From the NCBI GenBank assembly GCA_964507445.1, contig CAZDQF010000001.1, positions 496,001 to 560,000 on the forward strand: DNA of 64,000 nucleotides. Direction: 5' to 3'. The notes beneath the pieces are model-generated. The model had not been told where the DNA came from, ran no database searches, and worked only from the letters and a program-made list of their open reading frames with translations. The position numbers were made by a program, and so were the translations under genes. This document shows, in pieces, positions 17,738-26,911 of this stretch (position 1 is the stretch's first letter; every line of letters starts with the position of its first letter). This DNA comes from GCA-2683135 sp964507445 (lineage in GTDB: Bacteria; Planctomycetota; GCA-002687715).

Positions 17738-18154
17738 ATGGCCGGCAAGAACGACAGGCCGGACTCCCGCACCATCTCCTGCTACCTCTGCGAGCACGGC
17801 TTCACCGTGGACGCCGAGACCATGTCCACGACATGCCCCGGCTGCCACCGCAGGATCGTGGTGGAGGACCTGGTGCTCAAGAAGAACCGTCCGAAGCTGG
17901 TCATGGTCACGGAGCTCATGACCTGTGGACGGTTGATCGTCCCCAAGGGATCCCGAGTCGTCGCCGATGTGGTCGCCGCCAACGAAGGGATGGAGGTGCG
18001 CGGTCACCTGGAAGCCAGGCAGATCCGCAGCGCCGGGCTGGTTGTCATCGGCAAGAAGGCGTTCTGGCGCGGCGGCCTCCAGGCGGCGGCCCTGGTGGTG
18101 GAGGACTCCGCGGTCATCGACCGCGGCGCCTTCCAGGTGGCCGGGGCCTCCTGA
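17738..18154 (+). CDS. Zinc-ribbon plus bactofilin-like protein
   Basis: 138 residues. Cys15-x2-Cys18 and Cys33-x2-Cys36 form a rubredoxin-like zinc ribbon (CYLCEHGF ... CPGCHRR). Residues 60-135 repeat the bactofilin beta-helix pattern (RLIVPKGSRVVADVV, MEVRGHLEARQI, AALVVEDSAVIDRGAF), shorter than its upstream partner. The natural reading is an accessory subunit that caps or regulates the filament made by the neighbouring bactofilin. It ends 13 bases before the convergent enolase-superfamily gene. Confidence 0.75.
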   Translation: MAGKNDRPDSRTISCYLCEHGFTVDAETMSTTCPGCHRRIVVEDLVLKKNRPKLVMVTELMTCGRLIVPKGSRVVADVVAANEGMEVRGHLEARQIRSAGLVVIGKKAFWRGGLQAAALVVEDSAVIDRGAFQVAGAS

Positions 18155-18167
18155 TCGAACGCCCCCC

Positions 18168-19271
18168 CTAACGCACCTCTACCAAGGGCTGACCGATGAC
18201 GTCCAACCGGGGGCTCACGCCCAGCCCCGGAGCGTCGCTCGCGCTCATGCGGCCCGCGCGCCGTTGCGGAGCACCCTCCGCGGTGCTGACGGTCACGTAG
18301 CTGTTGAAGTCCGTGGCGGTGAACAACAACTCCGTCGGCGTGCTGTGAGCCAGATGGGCGATGGCGGCCGTGGTCACGTCTCCGCCCCAGGAATCCTCGA
18401 TGGTCATGGCGATGCCGAGGCGCGCGCAAAGGTCCCGTGCCTGCCGGGCCCGGGTCAGGCCGCCGAACTTGGAGATCTTGATGTTGACCACGTCCATGGC
18501 GTGGTCGCCCCAGCCTCGGAGCAACGGGTCCAGGCCATCGATCACCTCATCCAGGATGAAAGGGCGGTTGGTGTGCCGTCGCACCGTCAGGCACTCTTCG
18601 TAGCTGGCGCAGGGTTGCTCGATGTACACATCCACATCCCTGACCGCGTCCGCGACCCGCAGGGCCTCGTGGGCGAGCCAGCCGGTGTTGGCGTCCGCGA
18701 TCAGCTTGTCGCGGGGTTCCAGGCAGGTGCGCACCGCCCGGATGCGCTCGATGTCCACGTCCGGATCTCCACCCACCTTCAACTGGAAGCGGGTGTAACC
18801 CTCTTCACGATAGCCGGCCACCTTGGCCGCCATGGCCTCCGGCGCCTCCTGGGAGATGGCCCGGTAGAGGACGAAGTCGTCTCCGTACCGACCGCCCAGG
18901 AGGGTGCAGACGGGCTGACCGCAGGCCTGGCCGAGGATGTCCCAGCAGGCGATGTCGATCCCGGACCGGACGTAGGGGTGGCCCTTGAGCGCCCGCTCCA
19001 TGGTGCGATTCAGGCGCTCCAACTGCAGGGGGTCCTCACCGATCAAGTGGGGGCCCAACTCCTGAATCCCGGCCCGCACCCCCGCCGCGTAGGCCGGCAG
19101 ATAGAACGGCCCCAGAGGGCACACCTCTCCCCAGCCCACCAGCCCGGTGTCGGTCTCCACCCGGACGATGGTGCTGTCGAACACCGAGACGCTCTTGCCT
19201 TCGGACCAACTGTAGGTCCCTTCGTGCAGAGGCAGGTCAACCTGGTAGGCGGTGATGCTGGTGATCTTCAT
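18168..19271 (-). CDS. Enolase-superfamily enzyme (mandelate racemase/muconate lactonizing enzyme group)
   Basis: 367 residues. The N-terminal capping domain (DSTIVRVETDTGLVGWGE) precedes the barrel. Catalytic elements: RFQLKVGGD (Lys acid/base), ADANTGW, IEQPC and ILDEVI (three metal-binding acids), then NIKISKFGGLT with the second Lys on the opposite face, and IEDSWGGD. The QLKVG and NIKISKFGG motifs resemble cis-3-hydroxy-L-proline dehydratases and amino-acid epimerases, so that is a candidate reaction. It is last in the leftward operon, 14 bases after the secreted-protein gene, with GAGGTG upstream of its ATG. Confidence 0.8.
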   Translation of the reverse strand: MKITSITAYQVDLPLHEGTYSWSEGKSVSVFDSTIVRVETDTGLVGWGEVCPLGPFYLPAYAAGVRAGIQELGPHLIGEDPLQLERLNRTMERALKGHPYVRSGIDIACWDILGQACGQPVCTLLGGRYGDDFVLYRAISQEAPEAMAAKVAGYREEGYTRFQLKVGGDPDVDIERIRAVRTCLEPRDKLIADANTGWLAHEALRVADAVRDVDVYIEQPCASYEECLTVRRHTNRPFILDEVIDGLDPLLRGWGDHAMDVVNIKISKFGGLTRARQARDLCARLGIAMTIEDSWGGDVTTAAIAHLAHSTPTELLFTATDFNSYVTVSTAEGAPQRRAGRMSASDAPGLGVSPRLDVIGQPLVEVR

Positions 19272-19285
19272 GACGTGGTGTCACC

Positions 19286-20140
19286 TCACTGACCGGCGGC
19301 GGCCCGCATGGACTTGAGCAGGCCGGCGGCCCGCGACGAGGGCTTGTCCTCCGCCCGTGTGAAGTCGTAGATAGTCCGAGGGCCTTCTTCCGGCTCGAAC
19401 CCCTCCAACTCTGCCGGGTCGAACATGCCGCCGCTCTCCTCCATGAACGCCTGCATGGTCGCCATGGGGTCGGAGCGCAGGATCTCCAGCAGGAGATTCG
19501 TCACACGACCCGAAGCGTCAACCTGCAAGGCCACCGTCACCTCCATCACCTGCGGCTGGCTGAGCAGGGCCATCCCCGCCATGGGACCCTCGGGCTTCGG
19601 TGTCGAGTCCGTCACCAGGGAGGTGTCGAGGCGCGCGCCGTACCGGGTCAGCCCCTCCGCCTTTCCAGGGCCAGACTTCCAGGCCGCGGCCTTCCCGGCC
19701 TTCTCCAGCAGCCGCGGCAGGTCCAACGCAGACAGGACGTCCCGAGCCAGGTCGTCTACGTTGACGCTCTTCCCCACCCGGTTGGTGGAGCGCTTGTACT
19801 GCTCCTTGTTGTGCAGCAACACCGCCACCCCGGGGACGGCGGCGGCGGAGGCGCACAACAAGTCCCCTTCCGCCGTCCGCACCAGCTCCACCGGGCCCTT
19901 GAACGTCTTGCCCCCACCGGGGCCGCCCAGGCCTGCCATCCCGAACATGGCCATGCCGCCGCCGCCTTCCGGCTTTCGCTCCGTCACCTTGCCGGTGAAC
20001 CGCCAGGCTCCTTCGCCGAGACTCTGAAGGGCCTTGATGGCCGACTCCTTGGGGTCTGCGGCGGGTTGCTGATCCTGGGCCTGCAGCGGGTTGAGGGCGA
20101 GGGCGATGATGATCGTGAGTTGCAGTGCGAAGCGTGGCAT
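19286..20140 (-). CDS. Secreted hypothetical protein
   Basis: 284 residues from ATG 20140, which has GAGGAG nine bases upstream. Residues 1-22 are a signal peptide (ALALNPLQAQ). A Gly/Met-rich stretch (GGGGMAMFGMAGLGGPGGG) sits near residues 58-77, followed by a domain with TFKGPVELVRT and later MEVTVALQVDASGRVTNLLLEI, which looks like a beta-strand-rich periplasmic domain. No family recognised. It lies between the DUF1501 gene and the enolase-superfamily gene on the same strand. Confidence 0.6.
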   Translation of the reverse strand: MPRFALQLTIIIALALNPLQAQDQQPAADPKESAIKALQSLGEGAWRFTGKVTERKPEGGGGMAMFGMAGLGGPGGGKTFKGPVELVRTAEGDLLCASAAAVPGVAVLLHNKEQYKRSTNRVGKSVNVDDLARDVLSALDLPRLLEKAGKAAAWKSGPGKAEGLTRYGARLDTSLVTDSTPKPEGPMAGMALLSQPQVMEVTVALQVDASGRVTNLLLEILRSDPMATMQAFMEESGGMFDPAELEGFEPEEGPRTIYDFTRAEDKPSSRAAGLLKSMRAAAGQ

Positions 20141-20235
20141 GTGGATCTCCTCGTGCGGTCGTAGAGACAAGAGCCTAACACCGGGCCGGGACGAGCCACG
20201 GCGGACGATCCTCCCCTGGAGATGGCACGCTCCCG

Positions 20236-21639
20236 TCAGGCCAGGATCTGGTGCACGGGCCCGTGGGGCTCGACCCCGGTGAGCCGCTGGTCCAGCCCCT
20301 GGAACCTGAAGGTCAGCCGCGTGTGGTCGAGCCCGAAGCAGTGGAGGATGGTGGCGTTGAGGTCGTTCACGTGGATCCCGCCGCGCACCACGTTGTAGGA
20401 GAAGTCGTCGGTCTCGCCGTACTCCACCCCCTGCCTGACGCCGCCGCCACACATCCACATGGAGAAGCAACGACCGTGATGGTCACGTCCGGCATCCAGC
20501 TTGCCCTGGCTGTAGACCGTCCGGCCGAACTCCCCGCCCCACACCACCAACGTGTCCTCGAGCATGCCCCGACGCTCCAGGTCCAGGACCAGGGCGGCGC
20601 TGGCCTGATCCGTGTCGCGGCATTGGTTCGTCAGGTTCGGACGCAGCTTCAGGTGCTGGTCCCATCCGCGATGGAACAGCTGCACGCAGCGCACGTCCCG
20701 CTCCAGCATCCGACGGGCCAACACGCAGTTGGCCGCGTAGGTCCCCGGAGTCCTGGCGTCCGGGCCGTACAGATCCAGCACGTGATCCGGTTCGTCGGAG
20801 AGGTCCGCCAACTCCGGGATGGAGCGTTGCATGCGGTAGGCCAGCTCGTACTGGGCGATCCGCGCCCGGATCTCCTGGTCTCCCATGACCCTCGCCCGGC
20901 CCTCGTTCAAGGTCGCCAGATCATCGAGCATGCCCCTGCGTACCCTTCGATGGAGACCCGCCGGATTCTCCAGGTAGGCCACCAGATCCCGCCCGGCTCG
21001 CAGCCGCACGCCCTGGTGCTCGCTCGGGAGGAAGCCGCTGCCCCAAAGGCGTTCGAAGATGGGCTGGCCCGGCTTCTTGCCGGTGCCCTGGGAGATCAGC
21101 ACCAGGTAGGCCGGGAGGTCGGGGTTGGTGGACCCGAGGCCATGGCTGAGCCAGGCACCCAGGGAGGGCTTGCCCACCTGCTGCGTCCCGGTGTTGATGA
21201 AGGTGATGCCCGGGTCGTGGTTGATGGCCTCCGTGTGCACGGCCTTGAGGACGCAGAGTCGGTCCACGATGTTCGCCGTGTGGGGCAGCAGGTCGCTGAC
21301 GAAGCGGCCGCACTCACCGTGCTGCCGGAACGGGCGGATGGGCGCGTTCACCTGGAACCGGCTCTGACCGGAGGTCATCCCGGTCACGCGCTGCGTCCCC
21401 TTCACCGAGGCCGGCAGATCCGTGCCGTGGAGCCGCCGCAACCCCGGCTTGTAGTCCCACAGGTCCACCTGGCTCGGTCCCCCGGACTGAAACAGGTACA
21501 CCACCCGCCGCGCGCGGGGGGCGAAGTGGGGCACGGCCGCCCCGGACTCGCGTACGCCGCCCTGAAGAGCTCCCAGCAACCCGGCGGCGCCCGCTCCCCG
21601 CAACCAGTCACGTCGATTCAACCCTGTCACCCCTGTCAC
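20236..21639 (-). CDS. DUF1501 protein (sulfatase-fold), Tat-type leader
   Basis: 467 residues from a GTG that overlaps the DUF1549 stop as GTGA. The N-terminus has NRRDWLRGAGAAGLLGAL, a twin-arginine-like leader, then VVYLFQSGGPSQVDLWDYKP, the start of the DUF1501 alkaline-phosphatase-like fold. VVWGGEFGRTVYSQG and GRDHHGRCFSMW carry metal-site-like residues. DUF1501 proteins are almost always encoded with DUF1549/DUF1553 partners in Planctomycetota; their reaction is unknown though roles in extracellular polysaccharide breakdown are often proposed. Confidence 0.85.
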   Translation of the reverse strand: MTGVTGLNRRDWLRGAGAAGLLGALQGGVRESGAAVPHFAPRARRVVYLFQSGGPSQVDLWDYKPGLRRLHGTDLPASVKGTQRVTGMTSGQSRFQVNAPIRPFRQHGECGRFVSDLLPHTANIVDRLCVLKAVHTEAINHDPGITFINTGTQQVGKPSLGAWLSHGLGSTNPDLPAYLVLISQGTGKKPGQPIFERLWGSGFLPSEHQGVRLRAGRDLVAYLENPAGLHRRVRRGMLDDLATLNEGRARVMGDQEIRARIAQYELAYRMQRSIPELADLSDEPDHVLDLYGPDARTPGTYAANCVLARRMLERDVRCVQLFHRGWDQHLKLRPNLTNQCRDTDQASAALVLDLERRGMLEDTLVVWGGEFGRTVYSQGKLDAGRDHHGRCFSMWMCGGGVRQGVEYGETDDFSYNVVRGGIHVNDLNATILHCFGLDHTRLTFRFQGLDQRLTGVEPHGPVHQILA

Positions 21640-24278
21640 TCCCGCGTCATGGTCTCGTCCAGGTTGAGGATGACGGACGCCACCACGACCCACGCCGCCC
21701 GCTCCGCCGCGTCGTCCGAGTCTCCCGTGCCGAGCAACGCCGCGGCCTCCTCCGGACGACGGGCGAAGCGCTCCCGGGCGGCGGCCAGGCGACGACGCAA
21801 CACCGACAACTCCCACGCCTCCGGGGTGCGCGCCACGGCGCAGCGGAACGCCCAGCGGAGGCGCGCCTCCACGTCGCCCCCGGGTCGCCGAAGAGCCCGG
21901 GCCGCCAACCCACGGGCCGCGTCCACGAACACCGGCGCGTTCAGGGTGACCAACGCCTGCAACGGGGTGTTGGTTCGAGAACGGGACATGGTGCAGACCT
22001 CCCTCGTGGGAGCGTCGAACGCGCTCATGGCGGGCGGCGGGCTGGTCCTCTTCCAGAAGGTGTAGAGGCTACGGCGCCGCAATCCCTGCCCGAGGCTGGG
22101 ATAGAACGCCTGGGCGGTGAAGGCCGGGGCGTAACCGAAGTGGCTCACCTCCCTCCACAACCCGTCCGGTTGCTCCGGGTACACGCAAGGGCCGCCCATC
22201 TCCCGTCCCAGCACGCCGCCGATGGACAGGGCGGAATCCCGCAACACCTCGGCGGAGAGCCGGCGACGGGACGCCCGCCCCAGCAGGGAGTTCTGCGGGT
22301 CCCGCTCGCGGACATCGGCTGCGACCCGGGATGACCTCCGGTAGGTCTCCGACATGACCAGGGACCGGACCAGCCCCTTCACGTCCCAGCCGTCCGCCTT
22401 GAACCGGACCGCCAGGGCGTCGAGCAGCCGCAGCTGCACCGGTCGGCGACTACGCAGCCCCAGGTCGTTGGGGGTCTCCAGCAACCCTTCCCCGAACAAG
22501 CTCTGCCAGATCAGGTTCACCGCCACCCGCGCCACCAGGGGGTTGTCTTCCGCGATCAGCCACCGCGCCAGCCCCAGTCGATCACGAGGCAGGTCCGCTC
22601 CCATGGGAGGCAGGATGGACGGTGTCGCCGGAGTGACCGGTCGGTCCTTGTCCGGCCGGTCGTACTGACCGCGCTCGAGGACGTAGGTGACGCGGGGCTT
22701 CCCCTGCTTCATGACCATGACCGTGGGTCGTCCGGTCTCCGCCAGACGGCGCAGGGCCTTGATCTCGCCATCGATGGCCCGGACATGCCCGCCCATGTCC
22801 GGTTCCGCGCCCTGGAACGCCTCGTTGATGACGCGCCATTGCTGAGCGTCGCGGTCCCCTTCCGCCGTGAGCAGCGCCGCGTCCAGCGCCCCCCGGTCAA
22901 ACAACGGGTCCAGGACTCGACCCCAGGGGTCGGCGCCGTAGGAGCCGCGGACCATCGCCGCCTCGCCACCCTCGCTCACGGTCCAACGATCGTCCGTGAC
23001 CACGTGGCGGGTCCGCCCGTCGCCGCCCGTGAGGGCGAGGACGGCCACCAGGCCCGCGGGGCCGCCGCGGTTGCGGCAGCTCACCTTCAGCGTGTTCTCT
23101 CCGGCCTTCAACAGTCCGGTCACGTCCGCGTCCAGGGGGCGCTGCCAGTGGTCCAGACGCGCCGCCCCCCTGCCGTTGACGCGGACCACGGCCTCGTCGT
23201 CACAGGTGATCACCAGCGTGGCGCGGACCGGCTCCTCGGACAGGTGGAAGGTGCGCTGCAACGACGTCGTGCCCGGGCTGTCGTCCCCGTGGGCCCAGAT
23301 CCACTTGAGGGACTCCCGCGCCAACCCTGACCAGGGAGTGGGAGCGTCCGCGGCGACCAGGGCGTCTCGCTGGAGTCGCTCCCAGCGGGCTCGCGCGGCC
23401 ACCATGGCAGGAGGATGAAGCCGGTGGCGCTCCAGGGTCTCGATCCGCCGCTCCGCCGCACGCCTGGCCGCCGCCGCGCCGCCGATCGGGGGCGTCACCT
23501 CCTGGTAGGGCCTGGTGTTGCCGTTCACCGCCCCGTCCCCCTTCACCACGGCTTGATCGAAGAACCCGTAGAACCGGTAGTACTCCTCCTGGGTGATGGG
23601 GTCGTAAGGATGATCGTGGCACTGGGCGCACGCCATGGTCAGCCCGAGGAACGCGCTGGCGGTCGTGTCCACCATGTCCGCCAGATAGATCACCCGGTAC
23701 TCCTGCGGCAGGGTGCCGCCCTCGTGGGTGTTCATCCCGTTGCGCAGGAACCCCGTGGCGAGGCGCGTACGTTCATCCGCCCCCTCCATCATGTCCCCCG
23801 CCACCTGCTCCAGGATGAAGCGGTCGTAGGGCATGTTCTGATTGAACGCATCGATCACCCAGTCGCGCCACGCCCACATGTCGCGGTGGTCGTCGATGGA
23901 GAAGCCGTTGGTGTCGGCGAACCGGGCCACGTCAAGCCACGGGACCGCCATCCGTTCACCAAAGCCGGGACTCGCCAACAGCCGATCCACCAGCGCCCCG
24001 TAGGCCGCGTCCGAAGGGTCCGCCACGAACGCGTCCACCACCTCCACCGTCGGAGGGACGCCTACCAGATCCAGGTGGAGCCGACGGACCAGGGTGTGGG
24101 GATCGGCCGCAGGGGCCGGCGTCAGCCCCGCGGCTCGCAGGCGCTCCGCCACCAACGCGTCGAGGCTCCCCTGCGCCTCCTGCGGCGCCCGCCAGGCCCA
24201 GTGATCGGGACCCTGAGCTACCGCCACCGTGCACAGCACGGCGCTCACGAGCAGCTGCGATGGACCTCCGGTTCCCAT
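21636..24278 (-). CDS. DUF1549/DUF1553 protein lacking the N-terminal cytochrome domain
   Basis: 880 residues with a signal peptide (LLVSAVLCTVAVAQ). The DUF1549 part starts at about residue 30 with SLDALVAERLRAAGL and includes MACAQCHDHPYDP, a CxxCH-type motif. A central beta-sandwich insert resembling a sugar-binding domain (residues ~320-450) separates it from DUF1553 at the C-terminus (DRLGLARWLIAEDNPLVAR, SMSRSRTNTPLQALVTLN region). Unlike the paralogues at 51707 and 57466 it has no PSCyt1 domain at the N-terminus. It is coupled to the DUF1501 gene and follows a sulfatase gene by 34 bases. Confidence 0.85.
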   Translation of the reverse strand: MGTGGPSQLLVSAVLCTVAVAQGPDHWAWRAPQEAQGSLDALVAERLRAAGLTPAPAADPHTLVRRLHLDLVGVPPTVEVVDAFVADPSDAAYGALVDRLLASPGFGERMAVPWLDVARFADTNGFSIDDHRDMWAWRDWVIDAFNQNMPYDRFILEQVAGDMMEGADERTRLATGFLRNGMNTHEGGTLPQEYRVIYLADMVDTTASAFLGLTMACAQCHDHPYDPITQEEYYRFYGFFDQAVVKGDGAVNGNTRPYQEVTPPIGGAAAARRAAERRIETLERHRLHPPAMVAARARWERLQRDALVAADAPTPWSGLARESLKWIWAHGDDSPGTTSLQRTFHLSEEPVRATLVITCDDEAVVRVNGRGAARLDHWQRPLDADVTGLLKAGENTLKVSCRNRGGPAGLVAVLALTGGDGRTRHVVTDDRWTVSEGGEAAMVRGSYGADPWGRVLDPLFDRGALDAALLTAEGDRDAQQWRVINEAFQGAEPDMGGHVRAIDGEIKALRRLAETGRPTVMVMKQGKPRVTYVLERGQYDRPDKDRPVTPATPSILPPMGADLPRDRLGLARWLIAEDNPLVARVAVNLIWQSLFGEGLLETPNDLGLRSRRPVQLRLLDALAVRFKADGWDVKGLVRSLVMSETYRRSSRVAADVRERDPQNSLLGRASRRRLSAEVLRDSALSIGGVLGREMGGPCVYPEQPDGLWREVSHFGYAPAFTAQAFYPSLGQGLRRRSLYTFWKRTSPPPAMSAFDAPTREVCTMSRSRTNTPLQALVTLNAPVFVDAARGLAARALRRPGGDVEARLRWAFRCAVARTPEAWELSVLRRRLAAARERFARRPEEAAALLGTGDSDDAAERAAWVVVASVILNLDETMTRE

Positions 24279-24312
24279 GGCCGCAATCTACCAGCCCACG
24301 ACATGGAAGCGG

Positions 24313-25596
24313 TCAGGAGTCCTTGATGGTCCGAGCGGGACGGGACGGCATCCTGTCCATGGCCGCCTGAAGCAGCGCGCGAGCCCGGTCCGCCGCCTCC
24401 GAGGCGCCCACGGACACCGGGCGGGTCTCCTCGGGGTCCGACATCACATCCAGCAGTCGTCCGTCACCATACAACTTGAAGCGCTGGTCACGGGCGAAAC
24501 GAACCGGGCGCGTCTTCCCCGGCCTCGGATCGGACCAGATGAAGACGCTGGATCGAGGCTGGCCTCGCTCCCCGCGCAGCTGCGGCAGGAAGCTCACACC
24601 GTCACACACCAGGTCATCAGGTGCGTCGATCCGTCCCGCGTCCAGCAACGTGGGCATGAAGTCACTGAACTCCACCAGGTCTTCCAGCACCCGCCCTCCC
24701 TTCACCACGCCCGGCCCCCAGGCCACCAGGGGCACCCGGGTGCCGCGGTCGTTGGGGAGGCCCTTGCCGCCCTTCACCTTCTTCGACCCCATCATGGAGA
24801 CGATCTTGCGGTTGGTGCCGTTGTCCGACGTGAACAGCACCAGGGTCCTGTCCGCCACGCCCGCGTCCTTTACCGCGTCCATGATCCGGCCTACACAGGC
24901 GTCCATGTACCGCATCATGGCGGCGAAGCACTGCTGCCGGGAACGAGCGGCGGGGACGTCGGGGGTCGGCTTGAACGGGTTGTGCACGAGCGCCATGGGG
25001 AAGTACAGGAGGAAAGGACGGGCCGCGTTGTCCTTGATGAACCCACAGGCCCTCTCCGTGAAGACGTCCGGCCCGTAACGGCCCTTCAACGAGACGTCCT
25101 TGCCGTCGATCCGTAGCCGAGGGTTCGGGTAGCGAGGGCCGAGCTTGTCCACCTGCCAGAGGCAGTGCTCGTGGAAGCCTGCGTCTTCCGGCAGGACGCC
25201 GGTCCCCGCCACGTCGCCGTAGTGCTCGGCGGCGTAGAGCTGCCACTTACCCACCACCGCCGTGCGGTATCCGCCCCGCTGCAAACGGTGGGCGAAGGTC
25301 ACCTGATCCGGGGCCAGCACGCTGAAGCGCACGTAGTTACGGAGGTTGCTCACGCCGGTCATGATCTTGACCCGGGACGGCGTGCACAGCGGCTGGGAAT
25401 AGCAGTGCCGGAAGCGGACCCCTTCCGCCGCCATCCGATCGATACGAGGTGTCTCGTAGCTGGTGCCGCCGTAACAACCGAAGGCCTCCACCCCGACGTC
25501 ATCCGCCATGATGACCACCACGTTGAGGGGCCGGTCCTGCGAGAACACGGCGGCGACGAAGACACTGAGGGAGGCCAGGGTGCGCATGGGTCGCAT
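24313..25596 (-). CDS. Type I sulfatase (formylglycine-dependent), exported
   Basis: 427 residues from ATG 25596 (25587 possible), with a short signal peptide. VVVIMADDVGVEAFGCYG holds the metal-binding Asp pair, LCTPSRVKIMTG is the CxPSR motif whose Cys is oxidised to formylglycine, and VVGKWQLY and LFTSDNGTN supply later active-site residues. It hydrolyses sulfate esters, in planctomycetes mostly on algal polysaccharides, but the substrate is not readable. It heads an operon with DUF1549, DUF1501 and two more genes. No formylglycine-generating enzyme is in the window. Confidence 0.9.
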   Translation of the reverse strand: MRPMRTLASLSVFVAAVFSQDRPLNVVVIMADDVGVEAFGCYGGTSYETPRIDRMAAEGVRFRHCYSQPLCTPSRVKIMTGVSNLRNYVRFSVLAPDQVTFAHRLQRGGYRTAVVGKWQLYAAEHYGDVAGTGVLPEDAGFHEHCLWQVDKLGPRYPNPRLRIDGKDVSLKGRYGPDVFTERACGFIKDNAARPFLLYFPMALVHNPFKPTPDVPAARSRQQCFAAMMRYMDACVGRIMDAVKDAGVADRTLVLFTSDNGTNRKIVSMMGSKKVKGGKGLPNDRGTRVPLVAWGPGVVKGGRVLEDLVEFSDFMPTLLDAGRIDAPDDLVCDGVSFLPQLRGERGQPRSSVFIWSDPRPGKTRPVRFARDQRFKLYGDGRLLDVMSDPEETRPVSVGASEAADRARALLQAAMDRMPSRPARTIKDS

Positions 25597-25674
25597 GGTG
25601 CCCTGCGCGACGCCGGATGGAAAGTGCGCGCCCCTCAGGTAGCCCGGAGAGCGGATTCCGTGCATGCTGCGGAC

Positions 25675-25881
25675 ATGTCTGAGCAGACTCCCGAGCCCGG
25701 CGCCGTGGGATGGGTGGACATCACGGTGGACGACGCCCCCGCGCTCCGCGACTTCTACACCCACGTCGTGGGGTGGTCGCCGGAGGAGGTGCCCATGGGA
25801 GACTACAGGGACTACAGCATGCGCGACGCGGGCGCCGTCTGCGCCCTCTACGAAACCCCGACCCCTGGAGAGACCTCATGA
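25675..25881 (+). pseudogene. Truncated VOC (glyoxalase-fold) protein, N-terminal half only
   Basis: 68 residues: AVGWVDITVDDAPALRDFYTHVVGW and the following EEVPMGDYRDYSM match the first beta-alpha-beta unit of VOC proteins, which normally run to 120 or more residues. The similarity stops at AGAVCALYETP and the frame ends in a TGA overlapping the ThuA start (ATGA). Continuing past the TGA gives no VOC-like sequence and no SECIS hairpin, so it is not a selenoprotein. Probably a remnant left by a deletion, or a short protein now used for translational coupling. Confidence 0.6.
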
Positions 25882-26891
25882 TCCGCGGAGCCCTCTGTCT
25901 CCTGGCACTCCTGATCACCCACGCCCCGGCCCAGGACGACCCGTGGATCGTCTACCCGGGCGGAGAAGGCCCCGGCGCCGGCAAGCACATCGTGCTCGTC
26001 GCGGGCGATGAGGAGTACCGGTCCGAAGAGGCCATGCCCATGCTCGGCCGTATCCTCTCCGAGCACCACGGCTTCAAGTGCACCGTCCTGTTCTCCGTCA
26101 ACCCGGAGACCGGGGAGATCGACCCCAACAACCAGACCCACATCCCGGGCATGAAGCACGTGGCGGATGCGGATCTGGTCTTCGCCTTCCTCCGCTTCCG
26201 CGAATTGCCGGACGAAGACATGAAGCACTTCGACGCCTTCGTCCAGAGCGGCAAGCCGCTGATCGGCATCCGCACCTCCACCCACGCCTTCCGCTACTCA
26301 CGCAACAAGAAGAGCGCCTATGAGAAGTACTCCACCGGGAGCCGCACGTGGAAGCGCGGCTTCGGCGGCTACATCCTCGGCGAGACCTGGGTCAACCACC
26401 ACGGGCATCACGGACGGGAGAGCACACGGGGCGTCATCGAGGCAGGGCAGAAGGAGCACCCGGTGCTCAAGCACGTCAGCGACGTCTGGGGGCCCACGGA
26501 CGTCTACGGCGTGCGCAACCTCCCGGACGACGCCGTGGTGCTCATGCGCGGGGCCGTCATCGAGAACATGAAGCCCGACGGCAAACCCGTGAAGGGCAAG
26601 AAGAACGAACCCATGATGCCCCTCATCTGGACCCGCAGCTACACCTCCGACGCCGGCAAGCCGGCGCGCTCCCTGTGCTCCACCATCGGCTCCTCGACGG
26701 ACATGGCCAGCGCCGACCTGCGCCGGGTGCTCGTGAACGCCACCTACTGGATGCTCGGGATGGAGGTCCCGGACAAGGCCAAGGTGGACCCGGTGGGGCC
26801 GTACAACCCGACCCCCTTCGGCTTCAACAGGTTCCGCAAGGGGATCCGACCCAAGGACCTTCGCATCCCCGCAGCCATCCCCCCGAAGTAG
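25878..26891 (+). CDS. ThuA-domain secreted protein
   Basis: 337 residues; ATG overlaps the VOC fragment stop. Signal peptide at 1-19 (LLALLITHAPAQ). The ThuA (class I glutamine-amidotransferase-like) domain includes HIVLVAGDEEYRSEE, DADLVFAFLRFRELPD, LIGIRTSTHAF and ETWVNHHGHHG, followed by VYGVRNLPDDAVVLMRG. Such proteins occur widely in planctomycetes beside sulfatases and are assumed to act on carbohydrates or their breakdown products; the reaction is unknown. Probably cotranscribed with the two sulfatases downstream. Confidence 0.85.
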   Translation: MIRGALCLLALLITHAPAQDDPWIVYPGGEGPGAGKHIVLVAGDEEYRSEEAMPMLGRILSEHHGFKCTVLFSVNPETGEIDPNNQTHIPGMKHVADADLVFAFLRFRELPDEDMKHFDAFVQSGKPLIGIRTSTHAFRYSRNKKSAYEKYSTGSRTWKRGFGGYILGETWVNHHGHHGRESTRGVIEAGQKEHPVLKHVSDVWGPTDVYGVRNLPDDAVVLMRGAVIENMKPDGKPVKGKKNEPMMPLIWTRSYTSDAGKPARSLCSTIGSSTDMASADLRRVLVNATYWMLGMEVPDKAKVDPVGPYNPTPFGFNRFRKGIRPKDLRIPAAIPPK

Positions 26892-26911
26892 GACCAGAGA
26901 GGAGGTCAGGG

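Noticed and set aside
25879..25881. TGA of the truncated VOC gene as a second selenocysteine codon
   Set aside because: The sequence after it does not continue the VOC fold, soon meets another stop, and no suitable hairpin is present.
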